A DNA stretch of 64,000 nucleotides, taken from contig JAYGXS010000005.1 of assembly GCA_036362985.1 (NCBI GenBank), positions 50,162,059-50,226,058 on the forward strand, in the 5' to 3' direction. How positions within the stretch are numbered: the stretch's first letter is position 1; each line of letters starts with the position of its first letter. Below are positions 1 through 11,259 of the stretch, piece after piece. Origin of the DNA: Ligula intestinalis (taxonomy: Eukaryota > Platyhelminthes > Cestoda > Diphyllobothriidea > Diphyllobothriidae). The translations under genes were made by a program, and so were the position numbers. The notes beneath the pieces are model-generated. The model had not been told where the DNA came from and did no database searches. It saw only the letters and a list, made by a program, of their open reading frames with translations.

Positions 1-59
1 TGTTTGCACTCTTATAATGCGATTGTGGTTTCTAATTTTCTATATATGTATATGTTATC

Positions 60-780
60 CTTTGCCCGGTCAGCCTCTACCCGTCTCTTCATCGAATGAA
101 TATGATAATGCAGGATCTCCAATGAGATTTTTCTCGAGGCATCCAGCTGGTATCTCTCTAATCCAGCAAACAAGAACTGTCCTTTCGAACGAAAGTAGGA
201 ACAGACACTTTTCCATCATCTGTATTACCACGAATTGACCATAGATGTTCCATTGGGTGCAAGTTATAATAATTTGCTGACAACATTCATTTCCTCCAAA
301 TGTATGAAATCGTCTTTGACAGCAACCTCTGAGTATACAGTGCTGCATGAGTTGTGGCTTCGTTCTGTAAAAACATCATTCTTGACATGTCCGGAGCAGG
401 TATATTGTACAATTTTGACCAGCTCACACGATTTTTAGTTTTTGAAACAGCTTTCCGTTTCAAAACTCTTTTTATAGTATTAACTATTTATTTGTTGGCA
501 GTTTTGTACAATGTTGAGGTCAAAAAGCCCTCAAAAGGACATTGCTCAGTACACCCTGACTTTAGGGTTAAACGTCAAACATCAAAGCGTCAATTGTATT
601 TGAAATTGGAGCCCCAAAACATCATTTACTGTGTTTGGAGGATAAGGCAATTTATACGTCGATTTATCAAAGAATTGTTTCAAGTGATCCACAGTTTACG
701 TCCTGACCGTCTTACAGGAGTTCGTCCTCTCTTTGATTTATTTTACTTTAATTCTAGGTACTATACTTCTACGAGAGACA
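60..780 (-). pseudogene. Tc1-like DNA transposase relic
   Basis: This is a decayed transposase of the Tc1 group (cut-and-paste, DDE chemistry). On the minus strand, in order, there is a basic stretch RGRTPVRRSGRK (about 737-696) like the GRPRK hook after the paired-type DNA-binding domain. Next comes FLQNEATTHAALYTQR (about 381-316), matching the 'QQDNAPCHTA' second-aspartate block but with the catalytic D lost. Last is NLHPMEHLW (about 277-226), matching 'SPDLNPIEHLW', again with the catalytic D lost. Several stops and frame changes separate these blocks, so no product is expected. The 187-residue plus-strand frame across the same DNA (354-917) is its antisense shadow. Terminal inverted repeats were not found. 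The class is fairly secure; the exact ends are not. Confidence 0.6.
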
Positions 781-1533
781 ATTCCAACCTAATATTGATA
801 CAAATACTGGTGCAAACCGGACTTAGAACCGTCCAGGCCTTTAATCTCCAGTTTTTTCTGATGTTTTTGAGCTTTGTGTTAGCTAAAAAATGGAATTTGC
901 AAAAACGATCTGTTTAATTTTCTCCAAGCCTTCTGGTCTTCCAGTGTTCTGGTTTGTGAGGTTATCTGTTCGTTTTTTAATTGACCACCAGCATTTGACC
1001 CTCCTGATTTATGCATTTATAGCTTAAACAACCTTCCATCATTTTTCCCGTCATCTACCAATAGGTTTAGCTCTATACTCTGCGCCTCACATCATCAGGA
1101 TTCCAGACGCTGATTTTTTTATGTTAAAATTGTCTTTTATAACTGTGTTGCTGAAGAATACAGTAACCATTGGGTACAAAACTCGTTTAAATACAAATCA
1201 TTAGTCAAGGAGTTTGATTAATATAAAAATGCGATTACTGAATATTTACTCAACAGAAATTATAGAATATATAAAAAATACAAGTAATGATTGACACCAT
1301 ATAGTACTTGTTAACTTTGTCTGAAAACAATATATTCAACAGGTACATCAAGTTTACAAATACCTAGACGTTGATTCAGCAGAAGATCACATGGGTGTTT
1401 TATTTTTGTTAACACAGCGTAATACAGTTCAGATATATGCATTTTATCGTTGATCGACCTTCTTCTTCTGAGAACCCCTGCATATGATTTAAGTCTTTCA
1501 AGCATTTGACTAATAAATGAAGTGTGATATTGA
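781..1533. other. no recognisable feature
   Basis: AT-rich non-coding sequence between the Tc1 relic and the Penelope-like element. No gene or clear repeat is seen. Confidence 0.5.
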
Positions 1534-1592
1534 GAAGAAGCAGGTTCGATCACTGGAATCGGAGTTTTATTTTTCTGAGCTTTCGAATTCAC
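1534..1592 (-). repeat. inverted partial copy of the PLE terminal unit
   Basis: The reverse complement matches 2647-2704 almost base for base, including TTCGAAAGCTCAG and the downstream CCGATTCCAGTGATCGAAC. It begins at the GAAA side of the hammerhead and lacks the CUGANGA half, so this copy cannot fold as a full ribozyme. It abuts the PLE coding fragment at about 1593. Confidence 0.85.
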
Positions 1593-2379
1593 ACGGGAAG
1601 AAGAAAAGGATCAGCAGCTACCCTTCCTCGACGTGCTCGCCACGCGAACTCCCGACGGCACAATAGAAACGGGGGTCTACAGAAAGGCGACGAACACCAG
1701 ACAGCTTCTCAGTTTCCACAGCAATCATCCGATGGCTCACAAACGAAGCTGTGTGAAAACGCTATTCAAAAGAATTCAGACACACTGCAGCAACCCGGAA
1801 GAAAGAGCACGTGAGGCTCGACATCTGCGCGAACAGTTTATGCAGAATGGCTATCCTAAAGCCTTCATAAACCGATGCCTACGGCCCCGCCTTCCGAGGA
1901 TCCAAACAGAACCTCCTCGCACGATTTGGCATGCACTGCCATATATCAAGGACGTGTCAGAAGCGACCGAGCGTATTGCCACAGGACTAGGCGTTGGAAT
2001 TGCGCATCGTCCCAAGGCTACAATGCGCAGCCGGGTCATGAGGATCAAAGATCGGCTAAATCCCAGTGAGCAGTCGGGTTTGCGCATACAGGAACACAAG
2101 GCGGCTGTTCGACGGGGTGATGACTCTTCGCAAGTAGCCACCCACACCTACGAAGCGGGTTACGAGTTCAACTTCGCAGCAGTGAAGATAATTGCCCACG
2201 CAAGCAGCAAGACGGGCCGAGAGCTAATTGAAGCCTGGGCGTCGGATGACAACTCAGTTAACCGATGCATCGAGCTGGCGCCCTCATATGTTGCCCTGCG
2301 CGGGTATCTCCGGACTCATGGCACTGGTGGTCCTGTCCCTCCTTCCCTCCCTGCTACCTTCCCTCCCCCGCCCCTATGA
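1593..2379 (+). pseudogene. PLE C-terminal RT end plus GIY-YIG-type domain, catalytic motif deleted
   Basis: The fragment covers the C-terminal part of a Penelope-like polyprotein, an RT joined to a GIY-YIG endonuclease. It opens with LPFLDVLATRTPDGTIETGVYRK, typed here in pieces: LPFLDVLATRT, then the ETGVYRK strand and the FHSNHPMAHKRS block. The thumb/linker 'REQFMQNGYPKAFINRCL' follows. The frame stays open to a stop after 2379 (248 residues from a GTG at 1633). Aligned by eye with the copy at 49492-50103, about 23 residues are missing between SEQSG and LRIQEHK (near 2078). That is an in-frame loss of ~69 bp that removes the cysteine pair, YIG and the GR(R)L arginine. The fold's end (EFNFAAVKIIAHAS) remains. 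No RT active site (YVDD) is present. Confidence 0.8.
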
Positions 2380-2380
2380 C

Positions 2381-2620
2381 CGATAATTGACCCCTCCCCT
2401 ACACATTTTGCTTTCCCTCGTTAACAGTTAATTACCCCCCCCTTTTATATGTTGGCTGCTTTCTTAATTGGCCCCTTTCCCCTATAAACATTTTGCTTGC
2501 TTTCTTTGACAGTCAATTAACCCCCCCGCCCCTACCCCTGTTAATTTTGACTGCTTTCGTTGACGGTTACTTGCCCCCCCTTCCCCCTATATATGTTGCC
2601 TGCTTTCGTTGATGGTTTTA
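2381..2620 (+). repeat. C-rich degenerate tandem repeat in PLE 3' tail
   Basis: About five diverged units of 45-60 bp follow the PLE stop. Each has a run of C (6-8), then a TATA/ACA-rich bit, then TTTTGCCTGCTTTCGTTGA and CGGTTAATT-like text. Unit starts are near 2381, 2427, 2467, 2511 and 2564. It ends directly at the hammerhead, so it is probably an expanded 3' UTR rather than an unrelated minisatellite. Confidence 0.7.
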
Positions 2621-2704
2621 TCTCTGACGATGGACTCCCGCAAGAGTTCGAAAGCTCAGAAAAATAAAACTCCGATTCCAGTGATCGAACCTGCTTCTTC
2701 TCAA
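2611..2704 (+). ncRNA. hammerhead ribozyme, PLE-associated, dimer type
   Basis: All core boxes are present. CUGACGA lies at 2624-2630. Stem II is GGACUC (2632-2637) with GAGUUC (2644-2649) around the loop CCGCAA. GAAA follows at 2650-2653, then GCUC with the predicted cleavage after C2657. Stem I pairs UCU (2621-2623) with AGA (2658-2660), then GUUUU (2615-2619) with AAAAC (2666-2670). Stem III is only the self-complementary AGCU (2653-2656), too short to close within one molecule, so cleavage would need two copies paired. This matches known small hammerheads of Penelope-like elements that act as dimers. One odd base (U2631) sits between CUGACGA and stem II. Downstream sequence to 2704 is the conserved unit end. 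Confidence 0.8.
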
Positions 2705-5215
2705 TCTATGCACATACCTGGGATGCGAACCTTTGCCTCAATTCGTGAAGTGTGATATAACTAAAAAACGTGCTTGATAATAGCGTTCTTGCCCGTTTTC
2801 ACGTCTCAATCATCGTACTCAGTAAATAATTTACTATAAACAACAATTTGACTGCAGTGAAAGCATTGATGAATTTTTCTGAAAAAAACCTGTTTAAACA
2901 ATGAAATATATCGAGGGTCAATATGAAAAAGCTTAAAAGGTAATCAGTTGCTTAAACTTCAACGCCCAACTACGCAACCTTTTTTATTTTTCTTGTTACT
3001 TGCAACATGATTTCCTTGGCTGATAAATGGGTTTATGAATTAAGTAAGACTACATAACATCATAATATTACAACAACTAGAGCCCTTTTTCTTCCTGTAA
3101 ACTACACACAACCTATAAAATCTATCGATAAAATACATATGCATACGTTAACACATGCTTCAAAACTACAATGAAAATGTATTTTTAGCTTTGATCTTAC
3201 GTTTGTGTAGATCTTTCAGTTTTCAGTTTATTTCAAAATTGATTGTCGAATAAATATGATGATGTCTCCGATTATGGCTTCAAACATGGATCTGAAAAGA
3301 TAAGCAACCAAAATGTATTGTCTTAGAAAGCAGGTCAATTTCTATTCAACATACGGACCACTTATAACCTTGAGAAAGGATCACCGTGTTGCTTTCTGTG
3401 GTCGTTTCCTCTTAGTGATAGGACATTGTGCGTGTGTATCAAGATTATTATATCAGCAGTTACAGGTACCGACGTGGCCAGAAGGCTGGTCCAAAACGAG
3501 GAATTTCGCTCTAAACGAAAAGTATGCGCTTATGCACTATTTGTTCGTGTCTGACAGTTTTCTTATTACTAGATAGCTCTGTATTAAATATGGTCTTTTA
3601 ATCTCATGGAGCCATCACCCATACTATCAGTCGTGAGGTGAAGGTAAGGGGTCACGTCCGATCGTTCTAGACTGGATGCGACACTTAACACTAAACACAT
3701 TATGTTTCACCAGTGATTATTCTTTAAAACGTCTTTGGGCACGCACAACCATATAACGGGACTCATTATCAATAGAGCATACTTTTGAATGATAAAATGG
3801 TACAAAGCGAGTGTAAGCTGGAAAAATTGCAAATGAATACAGGTTTGCTTTGATAAGAATTCAATATGTTTCACCCGGTTTATCGTTTTTTGTATAAACT
3901 ATGACTTATCAGGCCAAAATAATTTACCCAGAAGACAAAGTTGTGAGTGTTTATCGTCATGTGGGAATATGATGTTATAACAGTTGACTTTTGTGGGTTA
4001 CGTAAAGAAACATATTCTGCTAGCACACAAGGGGAATCTACAATACTGTAAGAAAACGTAACATCATATTGAAATACATGCCAGGCAGGATTTTGTATGC
4101 GAAATCAATGAAAAAGCAGGAGATAAGGAACCTTTGAAGTGCAACTTTTCGTGGGAGTTTTCATCAATGATGTAAACAAAACTGCAATATTACCTTTGCA
4201 GATAGCAAAGAAAAACGTTCCGTTTACATTCAGAAAGTCTAGACCAAATAGTTTGTATTTTGAAATGCAAGAAATAAGGAGTTTCAATTAGGAAAAAGAG
4301 TAAAAACAAACTGAATTAATGAGATGTTGCAAGTGAACTGTTACCAGCCCGTGGTGCCTAATTAAATGGTAGTAGAAATACGGGAAAATATATCGTTAAA
4401 CCTGAATTTATTCCTGACCACGATGAAGACAAAATTGCACTTAATACCAGTTTTTATTCATCCGTAAACGTAACTCTTACAATAAAGTTTTAAACAAACC
4501 CTCACAGCCTAACACTTACCCGCACCGCTGGGCAAAACACAGCCGTGATGTTAACTTCTTATTCAAAAGCGGTTTCCGTATAGAAAATGAGTAATTGCCT
4601 CCCATTTTATCCCAGTTCCTCATACGCGACATTTAACTAGATATCCTTTCATTAAGGTTGAAGTTGACGTTAGGAGAACGATTATGGTAAGATCTGGAGT
4701 TCGTATAAGGGCTAAATTTACAACTCGGTTTCGACGCAAAAGAGCCAATATTAATAGTACAACTGTACTCATTTAAACAATAATGAAAGGATTGACATGC
4801 ATTGTTTCTAGAATGTAATGATAAAAACTTCACACCCACACCTAAGAAACAATAACACCAATAAGCGTGCTCAAAAGACTAGTAGAGAGGATGCTTTCTT
4901 TCATTTCTATTTGAAACAGGTGTCCACACACTTATATTTTCAATTTTTGCTACTCATTTGGAAGACTGAATAAGGAAAAAATTATTTCAATTAAAATTGC
5001 ATACAGCGGTTGCTCATTGGCCTAAATTATACCCTATCTATGTGGTATTTTTCCTCTGGGAAATCTTCCCACAGAAAACTATACAAAAACCGTTTTCCCT
5101 TTCATTCTGCGAAAATACCATCAGACTGACAGTCGCATTTTTCATTAAAAATTTAGCGAACTCAATTCAAATCACAGACGTCTTATTTGAGCCAAGCAAC
5201 CTTTTTTCCTCTCAC
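2705..5215. other. no recognisable feature
   Basis: AT-rich intergenic or intronic sequence. Short frames such as 3313-3576 show no family signature or splice-like borders. Confidence 0.5.
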
Positions 5216-5218
5216 AGA

Positions 5219-5280
5219 TCTCTTTTATAGTTTTCACCTATTGCTCCTCGAGGAGCAAAAGGCGAAAACTAAAAAAGAGA
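5219..5280. repeat. 62-bp near-perfect palindrome
   Basis: Two 31-bp arms meet at CTCGAG (5247-5252) with no loop. 28 of 31 positions pair; the mismatches are at arm positions 9, 18 and 22. It would form a long cruciform or RNA hairpin. No tail or target duplication was recognised, so its origin (foldback transposon core, or a functional hairpin) is open. Confidence 0.85.
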
Positions 5281-8150
5281 TTATTTAACTAAGGCTTTCA
5301 ACTTAAATATTTGGAGATTGAATTTACCAGCTGAGACGCAAACAGTGCAAGGTTCCCAGGTAAATTGTGCATTCTGAAAAGTATCAATTCCAGCAATTGT
5401 GCTTTGCCACATTTACGTTGTTATCGGAAGTGAGTAGTCTTACTGCAAAGTGTGCATCGGGTACGCAGAACTGAGATGGCCAAGCTGGCAAACGAATATT
5501 GTTCCTTATTTCTGATTCTATACTGATTTCCCGAGAGTATATAATCAAATGTTTTAATGAAGTATTTTGCGATTCATTGAAAGCATTCACGACCTCAAGA
5601 GACGTTTCTTTTTTTACTACCTAACAACGGGGTGCAATCTACGACCATCAGGGGACCGATCATTTTTTTCGTCTTTTTAAAAAAATGCATATCAAACATG
5701 CCTCGCGATTTGTAAACCCCGAATGAATGACGCATATAGTGTGCAAATTATCGTGGTTTGATCGCGTGACAAAGGTTTTGATGTCCGTGTTTCTAATTAG
5801 GAAAGCGTTGAATAAGTAATTTTTCTCCGTTGCCTTTCATGTTACTTCTCTCTTTTTCAAACGAATGCGATTTCTTATTGGTTGGCAGTTTCTTTTTTAT
5901 TTGCACTGTAGTGTAGGGATTACCAGCTACTTAGTTCTGTTCCCTGTTGTGCTAATGGGTTGCACAATAGCCGAAAAGCATGCTGCCAGATCCTTTGATG
6001 TAGGCAACATCATTTTGTATCGGCTAGCAGTCGTTCTTCCTGTTGAGTGTCCAGCGCAGCCTTCTACTCTAGTAGGGTTATTAATTACCCAGGCAAAAAT
6101 GCCCTGGTCCTTGCTTTGACTTTTACTCTACCTTGTTAGAACCCTCAGGCAGAACATCTGAGCAAACGCATACTGCGCCGACTACTTTGATCCACTGCCT
6201 TTCAAATGAATATGCTTTCCCGCAGGTACCTGCCCTTTCGTCGTTCATACAAATTATGGCACAGGACCCCTAAAAGAGTTTATAATCCGAAAAGTAAAAA
6301 CGATATATATTTTGTGGTTACGTTTACTGATTTGAAGTACTTATAATCTTTTATCATTTCCTTTATACAACTGTACGGCAAAACCTCTGTGCTTTTTATA
6401 TCAGGGTTGATACATTGAAATTGCCTATGTAAGCACACTGTTTATAGATGAAACGCACACACACACACACCTCGTAGATAATTCAGAAGTGTTTAGCTAA
6501 TACATAGCACAAATCAGACACATTGTATTCATACAAATTTGAACAAAAATAAATTTTTCACCTTACTGGACTACACAGTACTGCCCTTGTTTCACTTATT
6601 TGTCCGGTTGTGCGCGATAAAGTGAAACTGAAAATGTGTTAGCTTGATTAACAAAAGGATTCCTCTAAAACGCATGTCAGTTCTCCAAGTGTTTACCTGC
6701 ACATAAATATTTGAACGTGTACTGCTTGGTGGATTTTCGCCGCTACTGCGGTCTGTTTTATATTGAATTAACTCTATTCAGTTTCTATCTGTAATACACA
6801 AAAAAGGATCATAAAAATGGTAAAATGCGTTGTTGTCCATTGCAAATCCCTCAAATACTGGCAAATCAAAAGCATTTACATTTTCTATTAATCTAAACGT
6901 GACTAACAAAATGACACCGGTGAAATCACCCCAGTGGATTTCTTTTTTCTACATAAATATGGGCCCCTGCGACGTAGAAATAACTGAGGACTTACCTCAG
7001 ACAACAGCGTTGCGTGGCCTATTCGGTATTCGAATGTGAGAAATTAGTAGAATAAACCAATCTAATGCTGTCAGAAACGTTCACATCACAATTCCCCCAG
7101 AATGCAGCCGAAGGTTTAGGCTTTGCATGTTATCTACGTGTGATACATTTCCGAATTGTACTGCTCACCCGCTGCCGGTAGCTTTAAACGTTTTGTTTTG
7201 ACCACTAGTAAAAACCATTTTTCAGTAGACATTCATTGATTTATTGCATACAATTTCAGTTTAGCATTATGGTCAGGGCTGAATGCAAGATGATTTAGTT
7301 TTGGAATGTTTAATTATTACTTGCATACCGGCATGATCGCATATACGAAAACATAGCGATAATAATGAACAACATTAGGCACATTAAATACTTAAAAGAA
7401 ATATAACAAGTTATCTGTGTATGTCAAGAAAAATAAAATTTTCTGGATAATCCCAAGTTCCGGAGACGTAAAAATAGTCATAAGTTAAAACAATAAATTT
7501 AAATCTTTTCTTAATTTGAAAATATAATGTAACTACTTCCATCATATAAAAATAACTTTTCTTCAGGCAAAATGTTTAAAAATATTAGCATTAATGCAAC
7601 TTTTCTACTTATATCGTCCTTGAGATGGTGGCATAATTTTCAGCGTTCACAGTGTCTACATATGTTTGTCCATCAAATGAAATTCCATTCGAGATTCACA
7701 TCAAACGTTTAACATAGGATATACAGCAAGAGCATTTACGGAAAACATGAACATTTGGTATGAGTCATAATGGAAATGGCCATGTTGATCATATCTACAA
7801 ATGCCTCAAACAGCAAAACACACTGCCGAGCACGAAGACTATCAGCAAAATAGCTCAGATATTGTTATTCCCAAAATTTATAAAAACGCTTTGTATAATA
7901 GGTTACCAAATTAAAAAGCCTTAGATAATCAGCTGAAAATTGCTGTGAATCTTAACTCCATCCATGGCAACGTGAACAAGAAAATGGACATTTTTCACAA
8001 TTATTGATATAAATCTGAAGATAAATTATTCAGGGTGACTAGGTATTAATGAACCCACTATTCAATGTATGCTGGAAAATGTTTCGCCATAGTTTATTAC
8101 TTCCACGGTTTGGCCTTAGCTTGCCTATTTACAAATTCGTGATCATATAT
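5281..8150. other. mostly featureless; CA microsatellite
   Basis: AT-rich sequence with a short (CA)n run at about 6455-6471. The only splice-like structure is a possible 23-nt minus-strand exon at 6996-7018, reported as a finding. No gene is recognised. Confidence 0.5.
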
Positions 8151-8255
8151 ATAATAATATATTTGCTTAAGAAGCTTTATTCTGTTTGTTCCGTTTCTGT
8201 AAAAAAACACAAGCTGAAAGCATAGTTTACAAAAAAATATATTTCTGCATGAATA
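8151..8255 (+). repeat. dispersed repeat, copy of 14380-14475
   Basis: It shares CCGTTTCTGTAAAAAAACAC-like text, a CATAGTTTAC block and an ATATATTTC block with 14380-14475 in the same order and spacing. The core is clearly similar by eye. Its class is unknown. Confidence 0.55.
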
Positions 8256-8589
8256 ACAGTAGGTACACATTCTCATGGAAAACATTGGAAGACGTAATGA
8301 ATGTCATTTTGCAGGAAGTCAGAACACGCGGCGTGCCCCCAAACTATCGTAACAGTAACAGTAACTCAGAATGTGGTTGAGAAATTACTGTTTACTGCAT
8401 AGGAAAATGTAATTTTCACATAAATCTGCAAATTCAGGAAATGGCAATATTATAGGGTATCGGTCCAAAGTAAAATAAAAATATTTTTACGCAGAGAATA
8501 CGAAAAAGGTCAAAGTAAGAGAGAACATGTACAAGTACAATACTTAGTATTTCGAAAAACGTCAATTGAGATTTAAAATGGTTGTGAGT

Positions 8590-9742
8590 CTTTGGGTCAT
8601 TGAATTCACCAGGTTATCGACGGTTGTTTGTGGAATGTGGGTATTAAGAACACAATTCAATGTCTTCTACATATAAAGAGTTTTGTTGGCTTTCGAATAA
8701 AGTCTTTTGAACATTGCAAACAAATTTTCAATTGGATTAATGTCGGGACTGTTAGCTGGAATAAAAATATTCTGAAACCCGCACGCGGACAGGCTGGCTG
8801 TAGTCTAAAAAAGTAGGTTAGACTTGCAAATAAGATCAAATTCATACCTCTTTTGAGCGGTAGACTGGGGCATTATCGTGCAAAATGATTGTGTTCATTT
8901 TACGCCGATTGATGCCGTTGTAACACAAGGCATTTTAAATGATATCAAGGAACACCTGGCTATTAATGCTGTCCGCAGTAGACCGCCAAAGAGGTCGCTT
9001 GCCGAGCTTAATGGCCATCCAAACCATTAATTTCCGGCAGTTCTTGAAAGATAATGTCGGCACAGTATGTTCTTTTGAAAAGTTTTTTTTTCCGCACATT
9101 ACAACCTGCGTCGCCTTAACAGGTTTATCTAAAAACAAGATCTCATCACAAAAATAAATAGTCTTCCAGATTGAGGGCCGGTAGTCAATATAGTTTTTAG
9201 CAAACATAATGCGTTCTCTAATAAGTTTTTTACTTAAAAACGGCTTTAGTATGGCCTTTTCTTGGTGCAATTGGAAACCTCGCATCCTTTTTCTAATTAA
9301 CCCCAAGCAGAACATCTGCAGATGCTCCCTCTGAATACTCTTAACAGGCAGATAATTTTTTTAGTGCACGGTGAATGAAATCGTCATCCTGCTTACTTAA
9401 GGAGCGTTTTCGTCCACCTTGCTTGTTTCTGGGCATGATTCGGCTATTAACAATGCACCAAATAGTGGCCATACTAATATTGAAAGCACTAAATAACGAC
9501 TTGTTGGACACCCTATCTGCTGCAAGTTTGTTTATCCTTTGATGGTCTACTACAGATAGAAACTGGCTACGCATCGTTCTCGTACGCCATTTCAGAGAGA
9601 ATGACGGCATGTCGCGGGTATTCGTATATATATATATATATGCCTGCCGAAGGTCGTTTATATCGATGTGATAAAACAATTTACAGCTGTAAACGTTTTT
9701 CAATAGTTGTATTGCACAAAACTTGACAGATTTGTTAAACAT
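8590..9742 (-). pseudogene. Tc1-like transposase, frameshifted
   Basis: A more complete Tc1-family transposase than the one at 60-780. Read from 9742 downwards: an HTH region (RINKLAADRVSNKSLFSAF, then MATIWCIVN), the linker hook GGRKRSLSKQDDDFI, then after a frameshift near 9320 RIMFAKNYID and FCDEILFL with the first catalytic D. TVPTLSFKNCRKLMVW and NSQVFLDII follow, which are typical of the family. A second break at about 8920 leads to ILHDNAPVYRSKEV (second D), and another frame gives ANSPDINPIENLF (third acidic region, about 8755-8715). All three catalytic positions survive but at least three frame breaks or stops block a product. A (TA)n run lies at about 9628-9642. Terminal inverted repeats were not identified. 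Confidence 0.8.
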
Positions 9743-9759
9743 AATTCTATGAACGCATT

Positions 9760-11090
9760 TCCCATTTTATTTTCCGCCTTTAATTCGTAATGTTCGAATT
9801 GCACTAGCCTCAATTACATGAACGCAAAACAAAATTTTCTCTTTTGCGAACACATACGATGAAACCTTTCTTGCTCTTTATGAATGCGCTTTTGTAATTG
9901 GTTTCAACTGCTTTTATAAATGCAAATATATTTCATGGTAAACTTATGCGGAACAATTTTTTCCTGTACTCGTTTGGTAGAAAATTACATCTTCGTGAAA
10001 TTTTTAACCTTAATAAAGGGTAGCTTTCGGTTTAAGAAAATATTTCTAATTATGACGTTCTTTGCGACTGAGAGGTCTCCATTCATAATACATCGTATTC
10101 GTAAATTTATTAATTCTGCCTTTACTGTATAAAGCATGTTCCCCACCTATTGCAATATTTTATGGAAACTATGTAATTTCTTCCTCAAACTATATGCGAA
10201 AACTTACTTTTCGGTAAACAGAATGTACACAGTGCGTAGTTTGTAAACCTTGAATTCGAGTGCTGCGATCAGTAGGTTTCAAAATTATTCGGCAATTTGA
10301 AAAAAAATTTAAAACCGACAAATACCATTTGTTTGAGTATACAATTTAAAAAAGACCTAATTTTCTACCAAATGAGCACAGTAATTTTTTTCGTTCACAT
10401 TTTCCATAACATACACATTTTCATTTAAAAGTGCAGTCAAAATCAATTATAAATACGCATACTATTTAAGTAGTTAATTTGTATAGTTCGTATTTTTTGT
10501 TAATTGTCCTAACGAAACATATCAAAAAGCCCGCATCCTATTATGAATGAAATGACTTCGGAAAAGGCCACAAATAATCAGCATCACAACCTGAGTCAAT
10601 GCCGATTAGCGAAAGAGTATCAATGTTTCGCATATGTCGGCATGTTGCACAAATTCTGGCGCGTACTGTAAACTTTTACAAACTGTTAACCTCTCATATT
10701 TTTATTATCTATCCAAGTCTGTGTAAGTGTCAGAGATAATTTTTTGCTGACTATAGTTTTCAAAATGAATTCGAATTTGAAGCATTGCGGTCGATAAGCC
10801 ATTGTATATAGGCCATTTGACAACTGAGTACAGCAGATCAGGTTTAAAGAATTTCTTTCTAGTTTTGTGTTTTCGGCACGTTTAGAGACCGTTTCTGTAG
10901 TGGTTGAATGAAGTTAAAGATAGGGTCGCCTGCGTGACTAGTAACCGACGCGACTGAGCAAAGATAATGAAACATTATGCAGTTAAGGACGGTTATTTGT
11001 TGCTTCCGAGGCTGGCATTCATCGGTTTCGGAAGTCCTTCGTGCCGTTCAAGCCCGCCAGCAGCCACATAGCTGTTATTAGTATAGGTAG
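9760..11090. other. no recognisable feature
   Basis: AT-rich sequence, with no coding blocks or clear repeats seen. Confidence 0.5.
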
Positions 11091-11104
11091 GATGCAATTT
11101 TCCA

Positions 11105-11245
11105 CAAAGACCGGGAAGACCGACATGGTCATTTCTGGTTTACTGGATGTCATCAGCCACCCATACCCAACCCGAGGTGTTGCGTCTTTTATGGCTCTCG
11201 CCTGCGACTTGTTGCTACAGAGTAACCAAGCGGTCATTTCGCTTG
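11105..11245 (-). mobile_element. tRNA-derived SINE (type 1)
   Basis: The text 'GTCATTTCTGG...GATGTCATCAGCCACCCATACCCAACCC' (in pieces) recurs at 38575-38700, 38860-38960 and 42430-42500 with the same block order. In the 42.4-kb copy the far end carries tRNA-like A and B boxes on the minus strand. The copies are diverged by several percent to tens of percent, so this is an old dispersed family. Confidence 0.6.
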
Positions 11246-11259
11246 TGGTGTTGTCGGTT

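Larger units (their letters stand above)
1534..2704 (+). mobile_element. Penelope-like element, family A copy 1, with inverted end repeats
   Basis: A 5'-truncated PLE. Its coding remnant (1593-2379) is followed by a C-rich tail (2381-2620) and a hammerhead-type terminal unit (2611-2704). The last ~57 bp of that unit, from about 2647 to 2704, recurs in reverse complement at 1534-1591, immediately before the coding part, so the copy is bracketed by inverted repeats pointing outwards. PLEs are known for unusual terminal repeats, including partial inverted copies. Neither a target-site duplication nor the RT catalytic core is visible, so the element cannot move on its own. Confidence 0.75.

Noticed and set aside
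354..917. 187-codon plus-strand frame, the second longest in the window
   Set aside because: It is the antisense of the Tc1-like relic and has no signature of its own.
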